Positions 50,128-59,487 are shown, numbered from the stretch's first letter. The stretch: 64,000 nt of DNA from Terrimesophilobacter sp044464485 (GCA_044464485.1 JBIQLG010000002.1:124001-188000), one strand, 5' to 3'. The notes: generated by a model not told the origin, from the letters alone. Program-made: numbers and translations.

Positions 50128-51561
50128 TCACGCGGTGAGGCGGAAATCCGGATGCGGTGCGAGCCCGTACTCGGCGAGCCGCGCGAGCACCTTGTCGCGA
50201 CGGTGATCGATCTCGGTGCCGATGTCCACCGCGAGATTCGGATTGGACCGCACAAATTGATCGAGCAGCCTCGTGGGCACGACGAGAACCGCCAGGTCGG
50301 TGACCGCCGTCACGGACGCGCCCGCGGCCTGCCGGGTGAGGGCGGCCAGCCCGATGAATTCTCGGGGCCCCAACTCACCAACGGCAACCTCGGAACCGTC
50401 CGCGCTTGCCACGCCGAGGCTCGCGGTGCCGCTGAGGATCAGCCTCATGCCTTCCGGAACCGACCCGACGGCCTGGACGACCTCCCCCGCCCCGTAGCGC
50501 TCGAGCCGCACATCGTTGCGGAAAGTCAGCGCATCCTCATCGGAGAGATACAGCGGATGCGCCGCCTGCAGGAGCGCGGAGCGATAGTTCTCGTCGGTCT
50601 GGAAGTTGTCGGTGAGGTCGCCGTCGTAGTGAAGTCCCGCGCGGCGAGCCGCGTACCAGATCCTGGTCTTGAACAGCCGCGGTCCGCTGAATTCATCGGC
50701 GGGAGAATTCAGCGAGAGGCTCACCTTGTAGTTGCCCTTGCGCATCGGAGTCACGGATGCTTCCTCGCCCGGGACCGTCTGCGGCAGCCCGCGCGCGACC
50801 TCCTGGCACACCGTGACGACCGAGTGCGGCGGATCATCCGTGGAGAACTTGATCTCCACGCCGACCGAGAAAGCCTCTGGACTGCGGCTGAGGTTCACGA
50901 AAGAGCTCGCCGCCAGGTTCGCATTGGGCACGATGCGCACTCCGTCATCGGTCGCGATGTGTACCGAGCGCCAATTGACCTCGACGACACGTCCGCGCAC
51001 ACCGTCGGCGTCCAACCAGTCGCCAAGCTCGAAAGGCTGCTCGAACAGGAGGAGAAGTCCGGAGATGACGGAGCCCACCGCATGCTGAAGTGCAAGTCCG
51101 ATCACTATCGAGCCGACACCGAGCGCCGTGAACAGGCCGCCAATGTCGGCACCCCACACGAACGCGAAAAGGGCGCCGAGACTCACGATGATGAGGACGA
51201 GCCGCACGATTTCCACAAAAATCGAGGGCACCCTCTCCCGCCACGTACCCTTCTGCGCCGTTTCGAACAGGACGAGATTCAGGCCGTTCACGAGCAGCAG
51301 GATGATGAGGAAGCCGAACACCGTCGCGACGATTCTCGTCCAGTTCCAGTCCACCTTGAGGTAGCTTGCCTGGCTGAGGAGAACGAGGAAGGCGCCCACG
51401 GGAACGATGAAGTTCCGCAGCAACGAGATGATGCCTACCGCCCTGCTGCCTTTGCGCACGAGGGAACTGCGCACCTCGGTGAGAACCAGCAGCAGCACCG
51501 GGAGACCGACGACGATGGCGGCCGCGGGCCAGAACCAGGGCTGGGCGAGAAACTCAGCCAT
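50128..51561 (-). CDS. MscS-type mechanosensitive channel with C-terminal cyclic-nucleotide-like domain
   Basis: A 477-residue protein. The first about 120 residues hold three membrane helices; the MscS core includes LGVGSIVIGLALQHAVGSVISGLLLL (pore helix) and the beta-rich vestibule (LGDWLDADGVRGRVVEVNWRS). Residues about 350-460 are a cNMP-binding-like beta-roll. In that domain the usual FGE becomes FIGL and the phosphate-binding P-R becomes A-A (TRQAAGASVTA), so the canonical cAMP contacts are missing. Overlaps the cyclase stop by eight bases. The gene order matches the M. tuberculosis Rv2434c/Rv2435c pair as I recall it. Confidence 0.85.
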   Translation of the reverse strand: MAEFLAQPWFWPAAAIVVGLPVLLLVLTEVRSSLVRKGSRAVGIISLLRNFIVPVGAFLVLLSQASYLKVDWNWTRIVATVFGFLIILLLVNGLNLVLFETAQKGTWRERVPSIFVEIVRLVLIIVSLGALFAFVWGADIGGLFTALGVGSIVIGLALQHAVGSVISGLLLLFEQPFELGDWLDADGVRGRVVEVNWRSVHIATDDGVRIVPNANLAASSFVNLSRSPEAFSVGVEIKFSTDDPPHSVVTVCQEVARGLPQTVPGEEASVTPMRKGNYKVSLSLNSPADEFSGPRLFKTRIWYAARRAGLHYDGDLTDNFQTDENYRSALLQAAHPLYLSDEDALTFRNDVRLERYGAGEVVQAVGSVPEGMRLILSGTASLGVASADGSEVAVGELGPREFIGLAALTRQAAGASVTAVTDLAVLVVPTRLLDQFVRSNPNLAVDIGTEIDHRRDKVLARLAEYGLAPHPDFRLTA

Positions 51562-53719
51562 GCGGCGCCGGTGGGGTCAAACGCCAAACTCGCTGCTCGC
51601 CCGAGGACGTCGCAACGGACCCCTCGGACACGACGTTCTGGCTTCCCGGGAGCTTGTCGAGAACCCGCTGCGTGAGGAAAATGCCGGATTCCGCGGTTTC
51701 GCCCTGAACCTTGAACGCGAGGCTCACCGCGTCGCCCCACAGGTCGTAGACGACGTGGGAGCGGCCGACGAGACCGCTTGTGACCATGCCCGTGTCGATG
51801 CCTGCGCGCAGGTTGAGCGTCGCGCCGATCTGGGCGCCGAACCGTTCAAGAATGCGTTGCATCTCTACGGCGAAGTCGACGGTGCGCCGAGCGTTGTCGA
51901 CTCGCGGGATCGTAAGCCCGCAACTGGCGAGGTAACCGCTGCGGTTCGTGCGTACGCGCTCCACCCCGTGCAGCTCGGCGGCCTCATCGAAGCTCTTCAA
52001 GATGTCGTTCAACTGGGCAAGAGCCTTGTCCGACGGCATCCCCCGGCTGTATTCGTCGAAACCGACGATGTCCGCGTAGATGACCGTGACCTCCTTGTGG
52101 TCCTCGACGATGTCCTGATCGCCGTCCCGGTAACGCTTCGCGACGGTCTGCGGCATGAGGGTGAGCAGCAGCCTTTCGTTCTCGGCGACCTGCTCATCCA
52201 GAAGCGCCGCCTTGACCTGAAGACTCCTGCTCATGTCGTTGAACGCCGTGCCGACATCCGCAAGCTCGTCACTGCGTCCCGCGTTGACCTGCACGCCCTG
52301 TTCGCCGGCCGCGATTCGTCCCGCAGCGAGCTTGAGCCTGCGCAACGGCCGCACGATGATCTGCGCGAGCAGGAGCGAGAGCAACGCGACGAAGATGACG
52401 AGCGCGGTCGAGGAGAGCACGAGGTTTCGCGTGAATTCGCGCACGGGGGCGAACGCTTCCTTCGTTCCGATCTCCGCAACAATCACCCAGTCCACATTGC
52501 TGATGTTCGCCGGCGTGTACGCGGCGAGGGACTCGTCGCCAAGATAGTTGTTCGCTATCACGGTTCCGGTCTCGCTGTTGAGGGCGCGATCCACGGCCGT
52601 GGTGGTCACCTTTTGCTGCAGGAGCGTGCTTTGCTGGTCGACGATGCGCTGCGCGACATTCGGTTTCGTTCCGGTTGCGACCGCTTTCTTCAGGTATTCG
52701 TCGGGGTGCTCGACGACCTCGCGCGACGTCGAGCGCATGAGGTGGTCGGCGCCGACGAGGTAGGTCTCTCCCGTTTCCCCGAGGCCCTTCGCACTCCAGG
52801 AGAAGTCTCCCGTCATGACCGCGTTAATCGACTCGATCGGCAGCTCCACAGCGAGCGCGCCGATCGGCTGCCCTTCTGCGCCAACGGGCGAGACCGCCCA
52901 CGCGGCAGGAACCCCGAGCGAGGGCGGATAGTCGCCGAAGTCGGTGAACTCGACGTCGTCGAGATTGTTGGTGCTGAGCGTCTTCGTGTAGGCGGTCGCG
53001 AGGTTACTGAACGCATACGGGCCGGTGATGAGGTTGGTGCCGAGATCGACGCCCTTATATGCCGTATAGACGACGTTGCCGTGCGTGTCGATGAGCACGA
53101 TGTCCTCGAAGTCGAGCAACTCCGTCATGCGGCGGAATTGCTCGTGATAGCGGGCATTGGCTGCCGACCACTGGCTCCCGTCACCTGCGTCAACAGTGGC
53201 GATCGCTGCATCGAAGCTGTCGAACGGCACGGTGTAGTGCAGTTGCAGATAACTTTGGGCGGCGCTACCTGGCAGAAAACTCGTCGGATCGACGATCGTG
53301 CCGGTAGCTTCGCCGAGCTTCTGAGCGAAGGGTCCGTCGAAATTCTCCCGGATCCGGGTGGTCTCCTCGTCCGTGAGCGTGGCATCCTGCAGGGAATCGA
53401 ACCCCTTCGAGAAATCGCCGAGCGCATCAATCGTCTCGGAACTTCGGCTCTCCACGAGCACGGTGTTCTTGATGCGGTTGAACAGTTCCGTCACTTCGCG
53501 TGCACGGGAGTCCCGCACCCCGATCAGGCGATCGAAGGCGGCGTCGCGAAGGGAATCTGACCCGTTGACGTAGCCGATGAAACCCACGACAACGCTCGAG
53601 AGCAGGCTCACGAGGAGGAGCATGATGAGCAGGGATGACTGGATGCTGAGTCCCGCGCGCCTGCTCGATATCCTCGCCACGCTTTTCGCGGTGGACTGCT
53701 CCGGTGAAGCGTGTGTCAC
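51554..53719 (-). CDS. Membrane-bound class III nucleotidyl cyclase homologue with extracellular sensor
   Basis: A 721-residue protein: membrane helix at about 25-50, a large extracellular dCACHE-like sensor (about 55-430), a second helix, a HAMP segment (LAQIIVRPLRRL onward) and a cyclase domain. In the cyclase domain the first metal Asp is kept (D550, YADIVGF). The second metal Asp is replaced by Ser594, the Asn near the end by Ser666 and the transition-state Arg by Lys670. D659, a substrate-recognition position, is kept. Activity is therefore doubtful or altered. GTG with GGAGG four bases upstream. Its stop overlaps the MscS gene. Confidence 0.85.
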   Translation of the reverse strand: MTHASPEQSTAKSVARISSRRAGLSIQSSLLIMLLLVSLLSSVVVGFIGYVNGSDSLRDAAFDRLIGVRDSRAREVTELFNRIKNTVLVESRSSETIDALGDFSKGFDSLQDATLTDEETTRIRENFDGPFAQKLGEATGTIVDPTSFLPGSAAQSYLQLHYTVPFDSFDAAIATVDAGDGSQWSAANARYHEQFRRMTELLDFEDIVLIDTHGNVVYTAYKGVDLGTNLITGPYAFSNLATAYTKTLSTNNLDDVEFTDFGDYPPSLGVPAAWAVSPVGAEGQPIGALAVELPIESINAVMTGDFSWSAKGLGETGETYLVGADHLMRSTSREVVEHPDEYLKKAVATGTKPNVAQRIVDQQSTLLQQKVTTTAVDRALNSETGTVIANNYLGDESLAAYTPANISNVDWVIVAEIGTKEAFAPVREFTRNLVLSSTALVIFVALLSLLLAQIIVRPLRRLKLAAGRIAAGEQGVQVNAGRSDELADVGTAFNDMSRSLQVKAALLDEQVAENERLLLTLMPQTVAKRYRDGDQDIVEDHKEVTVIYADIVGFDEYSRGMPSDKALAQLNDILKSFDEAAELHGVERVRTNRSGYLASCGLTIPRVDNARRTVDFAVEMQRILERFGAQIGATLNLRAGIDTGMVTSGLVGRSHVVYDLWGDAVSLAFKVQGETAESGIFLTQRVLDKLPGSQNVVSEGSVATSSGEQRVWRLTPPAPHG

Positions 53720-53753
53720 TGAGCCTCCGAACGGGCATCAAAAAAGGTTGCGT

Positions 53754-53785
53754 TTCACTGTAGTGAATGCGCGGGTCAGCGACAA
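53754..53785 (-). promoter_or_regulatory. Promoter and operator of the cyclase/channel operon
   Basis: On the minus strand: TTGTCG (53780-53785), 17 bases, TACAGT (53757-53762). The perfect inverted repeat TTCACT-N2-AGTGAA (53754-53767) covers the -10 box, so a regulator bound there would repress. Confidence 0.6.
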
Positions 53786-53804
53786 TGATCCTGGAAAAAT
53801 ACGG

Positions 53805-55667
53805 TCAGACCACGACATCCTGCTCGCTGTACAGCCGCGCGTAGGCGCCGCCGGATGCCAGGAGTTCCGCATGCGTCCCGCGCTCGACGATGCGGCCGGA
53901 TTCGAGAACGAAAATGACTTCGGCACCCACGACCGTGGAGAGTCGATGAGCTATCGCGATGGTCGTTCGTCCACGCGAAGCGGTATCCAGTGCCTGCTGC
54001 ACGACGCGCTCGGAAATCGAGTCCAGGGCGCTTGTCGCCTCGTCGAGGATGAGCACGGCCGGGTCTTTCAGGAGCACGCGGGCAATCGCAATTCGTTGTT
54101 TCTCGCCGCCGCTCAACCGATAACCGCGTTCCCCCACGACGGTGTCGTAGGCGTCCGGGAATGACGTGATCGTGTCGTGGATGTTCGCGGCCCTGCACGC
54201 CGACTCGAGTTCTGCCGCACTGGCATCCGGTTTCGCGTACCTCAAATTGTCGCCAATTGTGGCGTGGAACAGGTACGTCTCCTGACTCACGATGCCGATG
54301 TTTTCCAGGAGCGACTCCTGTCGCAGTGCCCGCACGTCGTGTCCGGCGAAGAGAACCCGGCCCTGTGTCACCTCGTGAAACCGCGGAATGAGATACGAGA
54401 CGGTCGTTTTGCCCGCCCCGGAGGGTCCGACGAACGCCGCGAACTGCCCGGGCTCGATAGTGAACGTGATGTCCTGGAGAGTGCTGTGGCCGGTGCCGGC
54501 CTCGTCGGGATAACCGAATTCGACCCCGTCGAAAGCCACCTTCCCCAGAGCGGGATCGTCCGCGCGCAACCCCACGGCATCCGCAGAATCGGTGATCGCC
54601 GGTTTCAGGTCCAGGTACTCGAAGATTCGGGCGAACAGCGCACCGGATGTCTGAACGTCGAGCGCGACGCGCAACAGGCCCATGAGGGGAAACATGAGGC
54701 GTGCCTGCACGGTCGTGAAGGCGACGATCGTGCCGGCGGTCACGGGAACATCGCCCAGAATCAGCCATGCCGCGACGAGGTAGATGATGGCCGGGATGAC
54801 GGCGAGGAAGATCTGCACCATGGCAAAGAACCACTGCCCGCTCATTTGCTGGCGCACCTGCAGGCGCACCTGGTTGTCGTTTTCGCCCTGGTAGCGCGCG
54901 ACCTCCGCGGGCTGCTGGTTGAAGCTTTTGGCGAGAAGGATTCCTGACACCGACAGGGTCTCCTGGGTGATGGCGGTCAGGTCGCTCAGCGACTCCTGCG
55001 TCTTCGTGGCAATTCTGGCGCGCACCTGGCCGACTCGCCGTTGCGCGATGACGAGCAGCGGCATGAGCACGACGGCAACGACCGTGAGTTGCCAGGAGAG
55101 CAGAACCATCGCGATGAACGCGGCGATCACGGTCACCGTGTTGCCGAGCACGCTCGAGACCGTGTTGGTAAGAACTCCCGCGACACCCCCGACATCATTT
55201 TGCAGCCGAGACTGGATGACGCCGGTCTTCGTCCGAGTGAAGAACGCGAGCTCCATGCGCTGCAGGTGGCTAAAAAGTCGCACGCGCATGGCGCCCATGA
55301 CCCTGTTCCCGACATTGGACGTGAGCCAGGTTTGCCACACGCCGATCGCGGCAGATACGAGGTAAATGGCCACCATGAGCGCGACGATCTCTCCGAGGAC
55401 GGGAAGATCGGGACCGCCCGGTGGGAAAAGTCCACGGTCGAAGGCCTGCTGGGTCAGCAGCGGCGGCAGCACCGAGAGTGCTGCGCCGACCATGACGAGC
55501 GACCCGGTGGTGATGAGCGCAATCTTATGCGGGAGGAAAAGTCCGGCAATCCTGCGGAACAGGCCCTTGATCTTCGGGGCCGCCGCATTGGCTGCGCGCT
55601 GCGCGTCGACATCCCCGCTGCTCACGCGACTCCTGCCGCCACCGCGCATTCCACTCACACCGTTCAT
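53805..55667 (-). CDS. ABC transporter, fused permease and ATPase (type IV exporter)
   Basis: A 620-residue half-transporter: six membrane helices (about 40-330) and an ATPase domain with GPSGAGKTT Walker A, LSGGEKQRIAIAR signature and LILDEATSALD Walker B. Homodimeric exporters of lipids, peptides or drugs have this layout; no second subunit is adjacent. The loop YPDEAGTGHSTLQDI leads to the ATPase. The start codon has a weak ribosome site, so a start a few codons downstream is possible. Unrelated in function to the sugar importers next to it. Confidence 0.86.
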   Translation of the reverse strand: MNGVSGMRGGGRSRVSSGDVDAQRAANAAAPKIKGLFRRIAGLFLPHKIALITTGSLVMVGAALSVLPPLLTQQAFDRGLFPPGGPDLPVLGEIVALMVAIYLVSAAIGVWQTWLTSNVGNRVMGAMRVRLFSHLQRMELAFFTRTKTGVIQSRLQNDVGGVAGVLTNTVSSVLGNTVTVIAAFIAMVLLSWQLTVVAVVLMPLLVIAQRRVGQVRARIATKTQESLSDLTAITQETLSVSGILLAKSFNQQPAEVARYQGENDNQVRLQVRQQMSGQWFFAMVQIFLAVIPAIIYLVAAWLILGDVPVTAGTIVAFTTVQARLMFPLMGLLRVALDVQTSGALFARIFEYLDLKPAITDSADAVGLRADDPALGKVAFDGVEFGYPDEAGTGHSTLQDITFTIEPGQFAAFVGPSGAGKTTVSYLIPRFHEVTQGRVLFAGHDVRALRQESLLENIGIVSQETYLFHATIGDNLRYAKPDASAAELESACRAANIHDTITSFPDAYDTVVGERGYRLSGGEKQRIAIARVLLKDPAVLILDEATSALDSISERVVQQALDTASRGRTTIAIAHRLSTVVGAEVIFVLESGRIVERGTHAELLASGGAYARLYSEQDVVV

Positions 55668-55700
55668 TATCCAGTGGAGTCGGCTGCTCTGCTGGAGCAG

Positions 55701-56582
55701 TTACTTGGTCGAACCGGCAAGCAGTGCCGAGACGAAATACCGCTGGAACGCGAAGAACACGATGAGCGGGATGATCATCGAGAGGAACGCGCCAGCCGAA
55801 AGAATGTCGATGTTCGCGCCGAACTGCCGCAATTGGCTTTGGATGGCCACCGTCACCGGTTGCGATGTGGCATTCGTGAAAATCAGCGCGACGAGCATGT
55901 CGTTCCACGTCCACAGGAACTGGAAGATGGCGAGGCTCGCGATCGCGGGCAACCCGAGAGGCAGGATGATGCGGCCGAAGATTCGCCAGTCGCTCGCCCC
56001 GTCGATGCGCGCGGCCTCGAGCATCTCGCCGGGAATCTGGGTGAAGAAGTTTCGCAGGAGAAAAATCGCGAACGGCAGGCCATACGCGGTGTGGAACAGG
56101 ATCACGCCGACCACCGAGCCGAACAAGCCAATCTGGCCGTAGAGCTTCGCGATGGGGATGAGGGAAACCTGCAGCGGCACCGCGAGAAGCACAATCACGA
56201 CGATGAGCAGCCAGTCGCGACCGGGAAAGCGAATCCACGCAAACGCGTAACCAGCGAGCGAGCCGATGATGACGACCAGAATCGTCGCAGGAACCGTGAT
56301 GGCAATCGTGTTGAGGAACGATCCCATGAATTGCGAATTGCCGAGCAGGTTCGCGTAATTCTCGATAGTGAGCTGTGCGGGTTTCGTGAACACGGTCCAC
56401 CAGCCGCTGTGGCTGTTGGCGACGCTCGAGCGCAGCGAGGAAAGGAACAATCCGATCGTCGGCACGAGCCAGAACACCGCGACGATAATGAGGACAATAT
56501 TGACGACATCCTTGCCGAAGAAGTCGAGGATGCGCCCCGCGAGCGTGCGCTTCGCGGTCACGATTCCTTCCGGTGCCGTCAT
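55701..56582 (-). CDS. CUT1 sugar ABC transporter permease (MalG-like), system A
   Basis: A 293-residue permease with six helices and the EAA loop LEAARIDGASDWRIFGRIILPL. The ATG overlaps the stop of the MalF-like gene (ATGA); a longer frame runs into that gene. With the next two genes it forms a sugar importer. No ATPase gene is present, so a shared MsiK-type ATPase elsewhere is likely. Confidence 0.9.
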   Translation of the reverse strand: MTAPEGIVTAKRTLAGRILDFFGKDVVNIVLIIVAVFWLVPTIGLFLSSLRSSVANSHSGWWTVFTKPAQLTIENYANLLGNSQFMGSFLNTIAITVPATILVVIIGSLAGYAFAWIRFPGRDWLLIVVIVLLAVPLQVSLIPIAKLYGQIGLFGSVVGVILFHTAYGLPFAIFLLRNFFTQIPGEMLEAARIDGASDWRIFGRIILPLGLPAIASLAIFQFLWTWNDMLVALIFTNATSQPVTVAIQSQLRQFGANIDILSAGAFLSMIIPLIVFFAFQRYFVSALLAGSTK

Positions 56583-57955
56583 TGCTCCCGCTCCATCTTG
56601 AACCGGCGTACGTTGATGATCATGAACGGGAGAACGAGCACGAGCAGGAGGATGGCGAGCGCGCTGCCGAGCCCCTGATCGTTGCCTCCACCGAACGACA
56701 CCTGCCACAACTGCACGGCAATGACGTTCGCCGCGGGCAGGGATGAGCCCGGCGGGATGACGTAAACCAGGTCGAAGATCTTGAGAACGTTGATGATGAG
56801 CGTGATGAAGACCACGATCAGCACGGGAGACAGCAGGGGTGCGGTGATTCGCCGGAACACCTGCCATTCGTTCGCGCCGTCCACACGCGCCGCCTCCTGG
56901 AGGCTGACATCCATCGCCGAAAGCCCCGAGGCGATCATGACCATGGCAAAACCTGCCCAGATCCAGATGTAGGCGAGGATGATGACCGCGGTCACGAGCG
57001 CGGGTCCCAGCCACGAGACGCCCGAGTATCCTTCAGCGAAGTTGGAGGCCGGCAGGCCGATCCGATAGTCGCCCGACTTCAGGTTGGCGAGTGTGTAGGT
57101 GCCATCCGGTGCCGTCTTCGTCGACGCGACGACGGCACCGGAGGAGTCGATCGCATCCACTTCGATGCCGGGCAAACCCTTCTTGCCGTCGCCGATCTTC
57201 CCGTGGTCGCCTCCGCCCCCTTTGACGAAATCAAGCCACACGGTTCCGGTGATTTCCGAATTGCCGGCGCTCTTGGCGGGAACGGCTTCCGCCGCGTTGT
57301 CGGGGAGGCTCGAGCTGAGCACGCCGACAAGCGGGAAGTCCTGAGTCTGGCCCGGATGCACCGTGCCCGCCGATTCAACCGCTCCGCCGGTTCCGGTAAG
57401 CGAGGTGTTGTCGGCACGCGGTCGAGCGCCCGGGTAAGCGGCCCCGCCGCTGAAGACATCGTGCACGGCGACGAGCCCGGCGTTGACCGCGCCAAGGTCG
57501 GGGTTTTCCTGGAACAGCGTCCTGAAGATCACGCCCGAAGCGACCATCGAGATCGCCATCGGCATGAACACGATGAGCTTGAAAGCGCTCGCCCACCGGA
57601 TGCGGTTCATGAGCACGGCGAAAATGAGGCCGAGCACCGTGCACGTGACGGGCGCGACAATGACCCAGATGACGTTGTTGCGGATCGCGAGGAACGTGGC
57701 CGGGTCCGTGAACATCGTCACGTAATTGGCACCGCCCACAAACGTGTCACCGCTCGCATCGAAGAGCGAACGCCACACCGAATACACGACCGGATAGCCG
57801 ATGAGCACCCCGAGCAGGAAGAGAGCGGGTGCCAAAAAGATCAGTGCTGTGACGAGACGGCGGCGGCCGCGTGCGTGGGTGGTCCGGTGGCCAGGATCAG
57901 GGGCCACCGGACCTTTCCCGTCCGCGATGGGAGCACGCGCAACAGCGTTCGTCAT
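56579..57955 (-). CDS. CUT1 sugar ABC transporter permease (MalF-like) with SdrD-B-like insert, system A
   Basis: A 458-residue permease, about 150 residues longer than usual. The core helices and EAA loop (LQEAARVDGANEWQVFRRIT) are normal. Between core helices, at residues about 150-315, an extracellular insert contains a domain at 234-302 with the pattern GTVWLDFVKGG, IGDGKKGLPGIEVDA and TAPDGTYTLANLKSGDYRIG, which fits an SdrD-B or Cna-B beta-sandwich. The rest of the insert is Gly/Ser-rich. This occupies the loop that in MalF contacts the substrate-binding protein. Twelve bases follow the system A binding-protein stop. Confidence 0.88.
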   Translation of the reverse strand: MTNAVARAPIADGKGPVAPDPGHRTTHARGRRRLVTALIFLAPALFLLGVLIGYPVVYSVWRSLFDASGDTFVGGANYVTMFTDPATFLAIRNNVIWVIVAPVTCTVLGLIFAVLMNRIRWASAFKLIVFMPMAISMVASGVIFRTLFQENPDLGAVNAGLVAVHDVFSGGAAYPGARPRADNTSLTGTGGAVESAGTVHPGQTQDFPLVGVLSSSLPDNAAEAVPAKSAGNSEITGTVWLDFVKGGGGDHGKIGDGKKGLPGIEVDAIDSSGAVVASTKTAPDGTYTLANLKSGDYRIGLPASNFAEGYSGVSWLGPALVTAVIILAYIWIWAGFAMVMIASGLSAMDVSLQEAARVDGANEWQVFRRITAPLLSPVLIVVFITLIINVLKIFDLVYVIPPGSSLPAANVIAVQLWQVSFGGGNDQGLGSALAILLLVLVLPFMIINVRRFKMEREQ

Positions 57956-57967
57956 GTTGTTGCTTTG

Positions 57968-59284
57968 TTACTTGCCGTACGCATCCACAGCTGCGGCCTC
58001 TAGCGCTTGCGCCGTGCCCTGAACGTCGGTCGGGTTGTTGTAGAAGTCCAAAAGGATCTTCCATTCGCCTGCGCCTGCGGTGCCACCAAACGCGCTCGGT
58101 GCCTGGTCGCTCATGTCGAAGCGGAAGGTTTTCGCATCGACGAGCGCTTTGGCAATCTGGCGCGACGTGTCATCCGGGTACGCAGACATATCCACACCGT
58201 TGTTGGGCGATGTGAAGCCACCAAGCTTGACCCAGATGGTTGCGGCTTCCGGGCTGGCGAGGTACGTCATGAGCGCAGCGGCGCCCTTGTTGTCCTTCAG
58301 CTGGATGGCGGCATTGCCGCCGCCGACAACCGCCGGCTCGGAACCGTTGATCGACGGGAAGTCGAAAAACTTGGCATCCGTTCCGATCTTCGACTTCGTC
58401 TGGGACGTGATATTGCCCGCCACGAAGTCACCCTCGTATACCGTGCCGGCTTTCGGCGGGTCGCCGAAGACCTCGGTCACCGAGTCGCCGAAGGTGCGCT
58501 GTGCACCGCCGGGCTCGATGAGTGCAGTGTTGCTCCACAGCTTGGAGAGGATCGTGAGGGCGTCGATCACGGAAGGATCCGTCCACGGAATCTCATGGTT
58601 CGTGAGCTGGTCGTACTTCTCCGGACCAGCTGTTCGCAGGTACACGTTTTCGAACCAGTCGGTGAGGGGCCAGCCGACGTCAGCACCGATTGAGAGACCG
58701 GGAACACCGGAATCGGAGACCTTTTGAAGAGCCGAGATGAAATCGTCCCACGTCTTCGGGACTGTGGCCCCGGCGTTGTCCCAGACTTTGGTGTTGTACC
58801 AGACAGTCGATTTGTTAGAACCCTTGAACCAGATGCCGTAGGCCTTGCCGTCAACCGAGCCGAGATCCACCCAGTCTTTCGAGTAGTTCTTCTTCACCGC
58901 GGCGAGAGTGTCGGGCGACAGTTCGATGAGGTTTCCCGCCTTGGCGAGCGACTTCAGAAGACCCGGCTGGGGGATGACCGCGACATCGGGTGGGTCACCT
59001 CCCGCGATCTTCGTGTTCAGGGTCGTTGCGACATTGCTGCCGTAACTCGTGTAGTTGACTTTCGCGCCAGTTTCGCTCTCAAACTGTCCCAGAACTTTCT
59101 CGAAGTTGGCCTGTTCGGCACCGGACCAGTCAGCGGCGACGTTGAGCGTGACGCCGGAAAGATCCTTCTTGGAAGTGGACGAACCTGGCGAAGAACCGCC
59201 GGAACTGCATCCGGCCAGTGTCACGCCGGCGACAGCCGCAATTGCCAGTGCTGTGAGGGTTTTGGAATGCTGCAGCAAACGCAT
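57968..59284 (-). CDS. Sugar-binding lipoprotein of CUT1 ABC importer, system A
   Basis: A 438-residue extracellular binding protein: lipobox TLAGC with cysteine 26, a Ser-rich linker, then the two-lobe family 1 fold (VTLNVAADWSGAEQANFEKVL, GGDPPDVAVIPQPGLL). Sugar unknown; alpha-glucoside-type proteins have similar features. Its ribosome site AGGAG lies in a short hairpin CTCCTGAAGGAG (59290-59301), five bases before the ATG. It has its own promoter upstream. Confidence 0.88.
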   Translation of the reverse strand: MRLLQHSKTLTALAIAAVAGVTLAGCSSGGSSPGSSTSKKDLSGVTLNVAADWSGAEQANFEKVLGQFESETGAKVNYTSYGSNVATTLNTKIAGGDPPDVAVIPQPGLLKSLAKAGNLIELSPDTLAAVKKNYSKDWVDLGSVDGKAYGIWFKGSNKSTVWYNTKVWDNAGATVPKTWDDFISALQKVSDSGVPGLSIGADVGWPLTDWFENVYLRTAGPEKYDQLTNHEIPWTDPSVIDALTILSKLWSNTALIEPGGAQRTFGDSVTEVFGDPPKAGTVYEGDFVAGNITSQTKSKIGTDAKFFDFPSINGSEPAVVGGGNAAIQLKDNKGAAALMTYLASPEAATIWVKLGGFTSPNNGVDMSAYPDDTSRQIAKALVDAKTFRFDMSDQAPSAFGGTAGAGEWKILLDFYNNPTDVQGTAQALEAAAVDAYGK

Positions 59285-59386
59285 GTCTTCTCCTTCAGGA
59301 GTCGAATCACACGAGCGGGCCTCTCCCGTCCATCGCCGGTTGTTGTCTCAGAGCGGGCAGACAATCGGTTGGTGATTTTGGGCACA

Positions 59387-59415
59387 ACGTTAGGCGTGAC
59401 GAATATTCGACTCAA
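59387..59415 (-). promoter_or_regulatory. Promoter of sugar importer system A with palindrome
   Basis: Minus strand TTGAGT (59410-59415), 17 bases, TAACGT (59387-59392). The palindrome CGAATATTCG (59400-59409) fills the spacer half next to the -35 box and could be an operator. The binding-protein ATG is about 100 bases downstream. Confidence 0.55.
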
Positions 59416-59487
59416 CCCGGAATCGTCGATTTTCGTCGAACTCATAGAATCTTTCCAGCGCGCGTTAAGTCTTCGCACGCGAGAGGC

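Noticed and set aside
51554..53719. Pycsar anti-phage system
   Set aside because: The cyclase has membrane helices, a large extracellular sensor and HAMP, and the partner is an MscS channel. Pycsar cyclases are soluble and the neighbours are not defence genes.
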